A DNA stretch of 5,870 nucleotides from NCBI GenBank assembly GCA_023150195.1, contig JAKLLI010000221.1, forward strand, positions 1-5,870, in the 5' to 3' direction. Source of the DNA: Azonexus sp. (GTDB lineage: Bacteria; Pseudomonadota; Gammaproteobacteria; Burkholderiales; Rhodocyclaceae). The notes under the pieces were generated by a model. It was not told the origin of the DNA and did no database searches. It saw only the letters and a program-made list of their open reading frames with translations. Of the stretch, positions 1 through 5,870 are shown piece after piece. A program made the translations under genes and the position numbers. Positions within the stretch are counted from its first letter, which is position 1. Each line of letters begins with the position of its first letter.

Positions 1-1065
1 CTTGGCACGCTCATCCCTGTTCGCCCGGATGGGTTTGTCATTGCGCAGGCCGATGGCGTCGTACGACACAGCGATGGGTTGCCCTGGTGGATGGATGACA
101 TGCGGCCGCAAGGCTATCCCGGCCGGGCCTACGCATCCACGCACGCGGCCGCGCTCGGGTTGCCTGCGAATCCCGAACATTGGGGCGACACGGAAGTCAT
201 CAGGGCGCTGCTGGCACATGGCCACGATGCCATCGGTCATTTGCTGGTGGGGGAGTTGGCACGCGACAGATTTGTTGGAATGCCGGCCCCTATCCCGGTC
301 GACAGGGCGGTTGCCTATCCAGCCTTGGCGGCGAGTGCGAGCGCGGGCGATGTTCCCGGGTCATCTGCCGGCGGCGAACAGCCGAAGTTCTGCGCTTTCA
401 GCGAGCGCGGACATGTGTTGGTCAAGTTCTCGACGCCTGACGACAATCCAGTCAGCGAACGCTGGCGCGACCTCCTGCTGGCGGAGCATCTGGCGCTTTC
501 GGTGCTGGGTGTCGAAACCCATGTTTTCGATTTCGGCGTTCAGCGCTTCCTGGAAGTCCCCCGATTCGACCGCGTAGGGCAGTTCGGTCGGCGTGGCGTG
601 TTTTCTCTGCGAGCCCTTGCGGCGGAATTTATTGGGGACGCGTCGGCACCCTGGCCGTCACTCGTCAGGCGGCTTGTCGCTGACCGACATGTCCATGCAG
701 ACGCCGTCACCAGCACGGCGCGGCTTTGGGCATTCGGTACGCTGATTGGCAACACGGACATGCACGCAGGCAATCTGTCGTTGATCAGTGACCACGGTCG
801 GCCGTATCACCTTGCGCCGGCTTACGACATGCTACCCATGGGATTTGCACCGCGAAACAGTGGCGCACTGGTCAATACACTGCCGCCGGCATCGCTCACG
901 TCTTCGGTCGACGGCACTACCTGGCGAGAAGCGCTGGGCTTGGCCGAAGGCTTCTTTGCGCTGGCCCGGAATTGCGATCGCTTCTCCCCTCGGTTTGCGC
1001 TGTGCCTGGAAGCCATACGCCGGCATATCGACGACGCAGCCTCACGCATCGCCCGTCTCGGTTAA
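1..1065 (+). CDS. HipA-family serine/threonine kinase, YjjJ-like (5' end missing)
   Basis: The frame is open from base 1 to the TAA at 1063-1065, giving 354 residues, so the start lies outside the window. The HipA kinase core is visible. A GGEQPKF loop at residues 124-130 is the glycine-rich ATP-binding/activation segment of the family. VLVKF follows, with a likely ATP-binding Lys at 142. IGNTDMHAGN carries the probable catalytic Asp at 253 with the paired Asn at 258. LAPAYDMLP holds the metal-binding Asp at 276. Known HipA kinases phosphorylate a cytosolic target, glutamyl-tRNA synthetase in E. coli HipA, and usually pair with a HipB antitoxin. YjjJ-type members are about 440 residues with their own N-terminal helix-turn-helix, so I infer that roughly 90 residues are missing here. 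The YjjJ assignment rests on overall style and is less sure than the HipA family call. All core catalytic residues appear intact. No antitoxin gene follows it; the next gene is the unrelated nosD. Confidence 0.85.
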   Translation, partial: LGTLIPVRPDGFVIAQADGVVRHSDGLPWWMDDMRPQGYPGRAYASTHAAALGLPANPEHWGDTEVIRALLAHGHDAIGHLLVGELARDRFVGMPAPIPVDRAVAYPALAASASAGDVPGSSAGGEQPKFCAFSERGHVLVKFSTPDDNPVSERWRDLLLAEHLALSVLGVETHVFDFGVQRFLEVPRFDRVGQFGRRGVFSLRALAAEFIGDASAPWPSLVRRLVADRHVHADAVTSTARLWAFGTLIGNTDMHAGNLSLISDHGRPYHLAPAYDMLPMGFAPRNSGALVNTLPPASLTSSVDGTTWREALGLAEGFFALARNCDRFSPRFALCLEAIRRHIDDAASRIARLG

Positions 1066-1197
1066 GCGCCGGGTGAGGCCATCAGGCGGGCCGCCAACTT
1101 GCGCCAAGACCTGGCCAATGGGGAAGTCGGCAATTTATGGTCAGTTTTGATTTTTGTCGCATTCGCAACGCTGGCCCGTAGGCACAATCCGGAGGCT
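1066..1197 (+). other. Intergenic gap between hipA-like gene and nosD
   Basis: This 132-base gap must hold the end of the hipA-like transcript and any promoter private to nosD. I see no hairpin followed by a T-run that would make a convincing intrinsic terminator. I also see no well-spaced -35/-10 pair. There is a T-rich stretch at 1145-1156 containing one good FNR-type half-site, TTGAT at 1147-1151, but the partner half at 1156-1160 is poor. nosD may therefore be read through from upstream or have a promoter I cannot recognise. Confidence 0.4.
1191..1195 (+). promoter_or_regulatory. Ribosome binding site of nosD
   Basis: GGAGG ends two bases before the ATG at 1198. The spacing is short, but this is the only strong Shine-Dalgarno in the region. 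The protein that starts here opens directly with a signal peptide, whereas the longer in-frame version from 1099 would bury it. Both points favour 1198 as the start. The adjacent TTG at 1201 would give a more normal spacing of five bases and is a possible alternative. Confidence 0.6.
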
Positions 1198-2327
1198 ATG
1201 TTGCGCCTCATTTTTTTGCATTCCCTTGCCCTCTTATCTGCCGGTGTGCAGGCGGCCCAGCCCTTGCAGCCCTGGATCGATCTGACGCCGGCGGGTCAAA
1301 CGTTACGATTGCCACCCGGCGTTTACGATGGCCCGGGACATATCAACAAGCCAATCACCATCACGGGAAACCAGCAGGCGATCATCGATGGTGGCGGTCA
1401 GGGCACGATCCTGATCTTGAACGGCGACGACATCCAGATCAAGGGACTCACGCTGCGCAACAGCGGCGATTCGCACGATGCGCTGGATGGAGCGATTCGC
1501 GCCCAGGGCAAACGCCTGCTGATCGAAGATAACCGGATTGAGGCCGTCCTCTTCGGCATCACGCTCCATCAGGTCGAAGACAGTGTTGTTCGCCGCAACA
1601 GCATCCGCTCGCGGAAAGCTCAGGATGCGGCCGAACGCGGTGATGCCCTGCGCCTCTGGAACAGTGTTCGCAACCGTATCGAGGACAACGAGATTGCGCA
1701 AACCCGCGACATCACCGTCAGCAATTCACCGCGCAATCGCTTCACCGGCAATCGCATTCACGACAGCCGGCGGGCCTTCAATTTTCTTTTTTCGCATCGC
1801 AGCGTCGTTGACCGTAACACGCTGACCAATAACTCAAGCGGGATCGTCGCACTCAATTCGGATGGAATGTTGATTCGCAACAACCGCATCATGCACGCCA
1901 TGGAGGCTTCCGGCGCCGGGATTGCGCTCAAGGAAATCTCCGCCGCGCTGATTCAGGGCAACGAGATTGTCCATTGTGCCCACGGCATCATGGCTGACTC
2001 ATCGACCCACCCGTTTAACCGGATCGTGTTCATCGACAACCTGATCGCGATGGGGATCCGCTCGCCGATACCTGGTGGCATAACGCCTGGGACGACTACG
2101 AGGGCTTTGACCGGAATCAGGACGGGGTCGGCGATACACCGCACGAAATTCACGCCTTTGCCGACCGCATCTGGATTGAAACGCCAGCCACCCGCTTTTT
2201 TCGCAATGCCCCGGTGCTGGAGTTGCTCGACTTTCTCGAACGCCTGGCGCCATTTTCTGCCCCAACCTTGTTACTCAGGGATGAGGCGCCGCGCATGAAC
2301 CGGAAAAACCGCGGCATCACCCCCTGA
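1198..2327 (+). pseudogene. nosD: nosD, periplasmic copper-site assembly protein, frameshifted
   Basis: NosD is a periplasmic right-handed beta-helix protein that works with the NosF-NosY transporter to mature the copper centres of nitrous oxide reductase. Residues 1-20 form a Sec signal peptide (LIFLHSLALL core, cleavage near VQA-A). Then come PPGVYDGP and several parallel beta-helix turns of the type NRIEDNEI, NRFTGNRI and LIRNNRI, as in NosD/CASH domains. The frame is convincing to NLIAMG, about residue 287 (base 2055). Past that point the starting frame gives an unrelated tail ending at the TGA 2296-2298. The frame one base back instead reads GDPLADTWWHNAWDDYEGF (from 2052), then DRNQDGVGDTP, ADRIWIETPATRFF and VLELLDFLERLAPF. 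This is the usual NosD C-terminus, and it ends at TGA 2325-2327. Adding one base near the GGGG at 2052-2055 restores a 376-residue protein. This is somewhat short for NosD, so a small deletion is also possible. NosD identity is near certain; whether the break is real or an assembly error is not. Confidence 0.88.
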
Positions 2328-2342
2328 GCGTGCCGTTCCCTA

Positions 2343-2837
2343 TCAGCGAGACAAGGTTTTCAAAGCAGCATCCAGCTCCGCCGGTGACACCAGGCCGGTT
2401 TGGCGCAGCCGAACCGTCCCCTGCGCATCAAGCAGCAAGGTGAATGGCAGTTCGGCACTGACATGACCCAGCGACTGCATCAGCCAGATCGCCTTCTTCT
2501 TGTCGTACACCAGCGGCACACCGGGCTGACACGACTGGGCCAGTGCGCCCTGCATCTCCCCTTCGTGCACCACGGCAATACTCAGCAACTGCAATCCCCG
2601 CACCCGGTTGACGGCCTGCAAGGCGCGTAAATCAAGCTGGCCTGCCTGACAGGGCACGCACCAGGGCGCCCAGAAATGAAGCAGCAAGGGTTTGCCACGA
2701 TATTGGGAAAACGCAACCGCCTGCCCTTTGGCGTCCGGCATTTGCATCGCAAACACGGCATCCAGCCCCGCCGCGCTCGCGGTCGACGACAGCAGCAGGC
2801 CAAAAACCAGACTGCCAAACCGAAGCGCACGCCTCAC
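2343..2837 (-). CDS. Periplasmic TlpA/ResA-like thioredoxin-fold protein
   Basis: The protein has 164 residues and starts at a GTG that overlaps the nosY stop by four bases (GTGA), so translation is probably coupled. Residues 1-22 are a signal peptide ending STASA-AG with no lipobox cysteine, so the product should be soluble in the periplasm. The thioredoxin fold follows: PLLLHFWAPWCVPC with the redox pair Cys60/Cys63, and a cis-proline at 131 in ELPFTLLLD. The length suits TlpA/ResA-type disulfide reductases. An extra Cys sits at 103. Known relatives reduce cysteines of cytochrome c apoproteins or of copper chaperones and Cu sites, with electrons usually supplied by a CcdA/DsbD-type membrane protein that is not seen here. 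Its place as last gene behind nosF-nosL-nosY suggests that it keeps NosL or NosZ copper-binding groups reduced; that role is inferred. I do not know an agreed gene symbol for it. Confidence 0.85.
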   Translation of the reverse strand: MRRALRFGSLVFGLLLSSTASAAGLDAVFAMQMPDAKGQAVAFSQYRGKPLLLHFWAPWCVPCQAGQLDLRALQAVNRVRGLQLLSIAVVHEGEMQGALAQSCQPGVPLVYDKKKAIWLMQSLGHVSAELPFTLLLDAQGTVRLRQTGLVSPAELDAALKTLSR

Positions 2838-3661
2838 AGCAAATCCCCACGGCGGAACAACTGGTAGCCCAGAAAAGCCGCGCCAAGGCCGAGCAATGCC
2901 GGATACACCAGCGCAAATGCCCGAAAACCGCTGGCGCCAAACAGATCAATGATCACGTAAGCCGCCGGGCCGAGCACAATCAGTTGCGGATCAAACATGG
3001 CCAACGCCGCCGTCCTGAACACCTGCAAGGGATTGATCAGCGCCAGCGAGACCGCAATTTCCGGATCGATCCGCCCCTGAATCATTACGCCGAGCAGGAT
3101 CAGATCAAGAAACAGCAGCAGCACCAGCCAGATCATGAAGGCCGCCCCCTGCGCCATGTCGGTGGTTCGGGCCAGCACCGAAATCAGCATGCCGATGCCC
3201 AGAAAGCACAGACTCATCGACGCCAGCAGCCCGGTGTAATAGGCGAACATGGACCAGGGAATTTCGATACCGTCGATGCTTCCCCAAATCACCGCCCCGA
3301 GCATGGCAAGAAACACCGGGGCAAACACCACCAGATAACGCCCGATGATTTTTCCCCAGAACCAGGCATTGAGTGCGACCGGCAGGGAGAGCAGGTATTC
3401 GAACACCCCGGCCTCACGATCGCCGGCCAGCGAGCGCACGGTCGTAATCAGGACAAAAATGGGCAGGATGGCCATCGTCAGCTGGATGTAGGTCACCAGC
3501 AGTCGGGAGAGTCCGATAAACCCCAGCACGCGGGATTCGGTCAGGCCAAAAATAAAGAGCAGCGCCACGATGCCGCCGAACACCAGCGTGTAAATCTGGA
3601 ACCAGCGCGCGCGCATCGACTCCACGATATCCAGTTTTGCGGTCAACCACAGTTGATTCAT
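2834..3661 (-). CDS. nosY: NosY, ABC transporter permease of N2O reductase maturation
   Basis: NosY is the inner-membrane subunit of the NosFY ABC transporter, which works with NosD in building the copper sites of N2O reductase. The protein has 275 residues, normal for the family. It shows about six hydrophobic segments, among them residues around 25-40, 55-75, 105-130, 140-165 and 175-195, plus a final one near 250-265. Family features include TTVRSLAGDREAGVFEYLLS after the second segment, the region expected to contact the ATPase. NPLQVFRTAALAMFDPQ and LGPAAYVI before the last helices are also typical. The ATG at 3661 is chosen because it follows the nosL stop by one base and gives the usual MNQLWLTAKLD opening; a longer version would run deep into nosL. 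Its TGA overlaps the GTG of the thioredoxin gene. Confidence 0.93.
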   Translation of the reverse strand: MNQLWLTAKLDIVESMRARWFQIYTLVFGGIVALLFIFGLTESRVLGFIGLSRLLVTYIQLTMAILPIFVLITTVRSLAGDREAGVFEYLLSLPVALNAWFWGKIIGRYLVVFAPVFLAMLGAVIWGSIDGIEIPWSMFAYYTGLLASMSLCFLGIGMLISVLARTTDMAQGAAFMIWLVLLLFLDLILLGVMIQGRIDPEIAVSLALINPLQVFRTAALAMFDPQLIVLGPAAYVIIDLFGASGFRAFALVYPALLGLGAAFLGYQLFRRGDLL

Positions 3662-3662
3662 G

Positions 3663-4187
3663 TTATTTGCCCTTGGCCAGCAGATGCTGACGGGTATCGG
3701 TAAAGTCCAGCGCGCCCGCCAGCGGGGCGGCAACGGCCGCAAAGTTGTAGCCCATGGGCGAGGTTCGCGTCACAAAAAATGCCCGCCTGGGGTCCAGCCA
3801 GCGCATCTCCTCACGGCTCTTGCTATTGAAATCCGCCACCCAGAGGCGGGTTTCCGGCGCATTCAGCCAGGGGAATTTCTCCGCCTTTTCCTGCATCCAG
3901 AACACCAGACAGCCGATGTCGTCGAACTTCACGGCGCGATCCTCCGGTCCACCCCGCAACTGGGCGGCAAACCGGCGATCGGAAATCACCATGCTGCAAC
4001 GCGCACAGACATCGCGATCCCATTTGATTTCAGCCATGCCCTCCGGCCAGCCATCTTTCCGGCAGCCCCCAAGCAGGGTCGCCAGCGGCGTCAGCAACAG
4101 CCCCCCAAGTCCGCATTGCAACAAGGCGCGACGGCGCGCGAAATCGCCTTCGGGCGCCCTCCGTTGAGTCACTACGTCCTTACACAT
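3663..4187 (-). CDS. nosL: NosL, copper-chaperone lipoprotein for N2O reductase
   Basis: NosL is a membrane-anchored periplasmic lipoprotein that binds Cu(I) and supplies it to the NosDFY assembly apparatus or to NosZ. The protein has 174 residues. A hydrophobic stretch (about 22-38) leads to the lipobox LGGC with Cys42 as the predicted lipidated residue. The copper motif DVCARCSMVIS follows, with Cys61, Cys64 and Met66 in the family's C-x2-C-x-M spacing. Downstream family segments are FDDIGCLVFWMQE, WVADFNSK, ARRAFFV-like DPRRAFFVTRTSPMGYNFAAV, and a DT-rich end. The N-region before the hydrophobic core is unusually long for a Sec lipoprotein (about 20 residues) and contains RRRALLQ, which resembles a twin-arginine motif; export may be by Tat, or the true start may lie further in. 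The ATG at 4187 overlaps the nosF stop by eight bases, consistent with coupling. The NosL call is firm. Confidence 0.93.
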   Translation of the reverse strand: MCKDVVTQRRAPEGDFARRRALLQCGLGGLLLTPLATLLGGCRKDGWPEGMAEIKWDRDVCARCSMVISDRRFAAQLRGGPEDRAVKFDDIGCLVFWMQEKAEKFPWLNAPETRLWVADFNSKSREEMRWLDPRRAFFVTRTSPMGYNFAAVAAPLAGALDFTDTRQHLLAKGK

Positions 4188-5040
4188 CGTGCTGCTCAGT
4201 CAGCGACATATCGCTGATCAAGGCGGTATACCGTGACAGCACACCCAAAAACCGCAAGCGATCCGGCCCGGCAATGCTGCCCTGCCAAAGCATGCGCGCT
4301 TCGTCGGATTGCAAATGCCAGCCGTCGATTGCCTTGGCAAATGCCGGCTCAAAGCGCTTGAGGACAATCCGGCACGCCAGGCGGTCCGTCAGTGCGGCAT
4401 CATCGGCCACCTTGTCGTCGAGCACCACGCGCCCGGTATCCATTTCGATCACCCGATTGACCAGCGACGACACCTCGTCCAGCCGATGGCTGGAAATGAT
4501 CATCGTGGCGTCATCAAGCCGCTCGGCCAGCAGATCAAAAAATATCTTGCGCGCTTCCGGATCCAGATTGGCCGCCGGTTCATCCATCACCAGCACCCGG
4601 GCATCCCGTCCCAGCGCAATGGCAATCAGCAGTTTTTGTTTCATCCCGCCGGAGAGCCGCACGAACTGTCGGGTCAGGATGCCATCCACGTCCAGGCCCA
4701 GGCGCTTGCCAATATCGTGGATACGCAAGGGGTCGGTCCGGCACAATGCGGCGGAGAAATTGATCAGCTGTCCCACCGGCATTTTCAGCGGGGGCGGCAA
4801 TTGCGGCACAAAGCCAATCGCGCCGAGTACTGCCGTCCGGTTGCGCCGGGGGTCGAGGCCATCAATTCGCACATCGCCCTGATGATCGTATTCGCCAAGC
4901 AGGCAGCGGATCAGCGTCGTTTTACCGGCCCCGTTGGAGCCGATCAGGGCGACCCGCTCACCCAGGTCAATATCGAGATTGATCCCGTTGAGCACGCTGG
5001 CCCGGCGGAATGACTTGCTGAGGTTTTTGAACTGGATCAT
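4180..5040 (-). CDS. nosF: NosF, ABC transporter ATPase of N2O reductase maturation
   Basis: NosF is the cytoplasmic ATPase that powers the NosY membrane subunit in copper-site maturation of N2O reductase. The protein has 286 residues. All ABC motifs are present and intact: Walker A GSNGAGKTT (34-42), Q-loop Gln80, signature LSGGMKQK (129-136), Walker B VLVMDEP with catalytic Glu154, D-loop ANLD (157-160) and switch His185. The remaining 100 residues form the NosF-type C-terminal part, ending in EQHDV. The start at the ATG 5040 gives the standard MIQFKNLSKSF opening, although no clear Shine-Dalgarno stands before it. A GTG at 5097, overlapping the stop of the preceding gene as GTGA, is in frame and would add 19 residues with no family resemblance. 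I prefer 5040. The family call is certain; the specific NosF call relies on nosL and nosY directly downstream. Confidence 0.92.
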   Translation of the reverse strand: MIQFKNLSKSFRRASVLNGINLDIDLGERVALIGSNGAGKTTLIRCLLGEYDHQGDVRIDGLDPRRNRTAVLGAIGFVPQLPPPLKMPVGQLINFSAALCRTDPLRIHDIGKRLGLDVDGILTRQFVRLSGGMKQKLLIAIALGRDARVLVMDEPAANLDPEARKIFFDLLAERLDDATMIISSHRLDEVSSLVNRVIEMDTGRVVLDDKVADDAALTDRLACRIVLKRFEPAFAKAIDGWHLQSDEARMLWQGSIAGPDRLRFLGVLSRYTALISDMSLTEQHDV

Positions 5041-5093
5041 GGGATCGATTTTAGGACCCGAGTCTGCGGTCCACTTTGAATCTGGATCAAAAT
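5041..5093 (-). other. Short gap between napH-like gene and nosF
   Basis: These 53 bases are the only real gap in the minus-strand gene chain. They contain no evident terminator, so the genes are likely co-transcribed. An imperfect dyad, TTGA at 5076-5079 and TCAA at 5087-5090, has half-sites like an FNR/DNR box. The spacer is seven bases instead of the canonical six, so I do not call it a regulator site. Confidence 0.4.
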
Positions 5094-5870
5094 TCACAAC
5101 AACTTGGACAATCCCTTGACCTCGAAACGCAAGGCACCGGTCGGGCAAGTATCGACACACAAGCCACAACGCGTGCAATCCGGCCCCAGTCCAAGAGTTT
5201 CCTCGGCAGCCCTGCCCTTCACCGTGACGTCCAGCACATGCGGCACCAGACAGACCTTGCGGCAATCGCCCTCGTGGAAACAGTGTTCGACGTGATAGGT
5301 GATTTGCAACGGGGAAAGTGCGCCCACGGCACCATAGGTCAGGCCAATCGGGCAGACATAGCGACACCAGGCCCGCCGCGACCAGAAAATTTCAAACAAC
5401 AGCAGCAGGAATACCCAGCCCAGCGCCAGGCCCGGCCCGTAGATCAAGGCCCGGGACAAGATGCCGGTGGGTGAAATGGTTTCAAAAATGGTGTAGCCGG
5501 ATATCAGCGACATCAGCGCAAACAGGATCCAGAACACGGTGCGGGTGCCCCGGTGAAATTCGTGATCGGTGACGATCTTGCGGTCGACCAGCCAGAGATG
5601 CAGTTTTTCAGTCCATTCGGCGAGCAGATGATAGGGACAGACCCAGGAACAGAAACTGCGCCCGCCCAACAGCACCCAGAGCAGGAAGACCGTGAACGTG
5701 CCAATGAACAGATTCACGATGATGTGCTTGTGCGCCAACATCACATGCAGCGCCGAATTCAGGTCAATCAGATGAAAGCCGACAAAGCGCGATGCCGTCA
5801 GCGCCCCTTCGAGCATCTGGATATCGAGCCAGAAACTGAACACGAACAGCAGGTTCACCGCCATCAGCAC
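5094..5870 (-). CDS. NapH/NosH-like membrane iron-sulfur protein (N-terminus missing)
   Basis: This is the C-terminal 258 residues of a NapH-type polyferredoxin; the frame is open to the window edge and the first transmembrane helix seems to begin near it. Family members are quinol-linked membrane proteins that feed electrons to periplasmic reductases; clade II nos clusters commonly carry such a gene with a NapG/NosG partner. Hydrophobic helices lie near residues 3-18, 50-69, 111-129 and 147-163 of the visible part. Two cytoplasmic-side C-x3-CP motifs are present: CSWVCP (Cys74, Cys78) and CRYVCP (Cys169, Cys173). A C-terminal ferredoxin-like region follows. Its second cluster motif is complete (Cys232, 235, 238, 242, then Pro). 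The first has only Cys197, Cys203 and Cys207, with Glu200 where the second cysteine normally sits. nosF begins 53 bases downstream, so a role in N2O reduction is inferred. NosR-type fusions are an alternative, but no FMN-binding domain is visible here. Confidence 0.87.
   Translation of the reverse strand: MLMAVNLLFVFSFWLDIQMLEGALTASRFVGFHLIDLNSALHVMLAHKHIIVNLFIGTFTVFLLWVLLGGRSFCSWVCPYHLLAEWTEKLHLWLVDRKIVTDHEFHRGTRTVFWILFALMSLISGYTIFETISPTGILSRALIYGPGLALGWVFLLLLFEIFWSRRAWCRYVCPIGLTYGAVGALSPLQITYHVEHCFHEGDCRKVCLVPHVLDVTVKGRAAEETLGLGPDCTRCGLCVDTCPTGALRFEVKGLSKLL

Noticed and set aside
79..81. TTG at 79 as start of the HipA-like gene
   Set aside because: The same frame is open to base 1 with family-like sequence upstream (PVRPDGFVIAQADG), so the true start lies outside the window.
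1147..1160. Possible FNR/DNR box upstream of nosD (TTGAT, four bases, GTCGC)
   Set aside because: Only the left half matches TTGAT-N4-ATCAA; the right half matches two of five bases. The centre is only about 44 bases before the start codon, leaving almost no room for a leader.
2046..2060. Programmed -1 frameshift in nosD
   Set aside because: The bases around the switch do not form a canonical X-XXY-YYZ slippery heptamer, I see no stimulatory hairpin nearby, and NosD is not known to use recoding. Loss of a base or a small deletion is simpler.
2328..2342. Bidirectional terminator between the convergent nosD and thioredoxin genes
   Set aside because: The 15-base gap has no inverted repeat or T-run; any terminator would have to lie inside the coding ends, and I could not see one.
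2984..3703. Long open frame on the + strand opposite nosY
   Set aside because: It is an antisense shadow of nosY: a composition rich in Gln, His and Arg, no recognisable domain, and no ribosome binding site.
5076..5090. FNR-like dyad TTGA...TCAA between the napH-like gene and nosF
   Set aside because: The half-sites are good, but the spacer is seven bases instead of six, and the site lies inside a likely operon only 36 bases from the nosF start codon.

Overview
The window is about 60% GC by eye and carries the accessory part of a nitrous oxide reductase (nos) locus next to a HipA-type kinase gene. The gene set (a NapH-like polyferredoxin, then nosF, nosL, nosY and a thioredoxin-fold gene, with nosD nearby) fits a denitrifying or N2O-respiring proteobacterium. 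I lean towards a betaproteobacterium such as Rhodocyclales with a clade II (atypical) nos system. That assignment is inferred from gene content and style, because nosZ itself is not in the window.

Left part, + strand: bases 1-1065 are the 3' part of a HipA-family serine/threonine kinase gene of the YjjJ-like type, whose start lies upstream of the window. After a 132-base gap comes nosD (1198-2327), the periplasmic beta-helix protein used in copper-site assembly of N2O reductase. This copy is broken: the NosD reading frame runs to about base 2050 and then continues, clearly recognisable, in another frame to a stop at 2327.

Right part, - strand, read from 5870 down to 2343: the end of a NapH/NosH-like membrane iron-sulfur protein, then nosF (ABC ATPase), nosL (copper-chaperone lipoprotein), nosY (ABC permease) and a periplasmic TlpA-like thioredoxin. 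The last four are packed with overlaps of 8 and 4 bases and a gap of 1 base, so they look like one translationally coupled operon. nosD converges on this operon from the other side with only 15 bases between the two stops.

Working together: NosF and NosY form the ABC transporter that, with periplasmic NosD, supports maturation of the copper centres of NosZ. NosL delivers Cu(I). The thioredoxin probably keeps copper-binding cysteines reduced. The NapH-like protein probably passes quinol-derived electrons towards the periplasm. The main open question is whether this genome has a second, intact nosD or whether the frameshift is an assembly or sequencing error. I found no CRISPR array, insertion sequence, tRNA or rRNA, and no evidence for a wholly new system.
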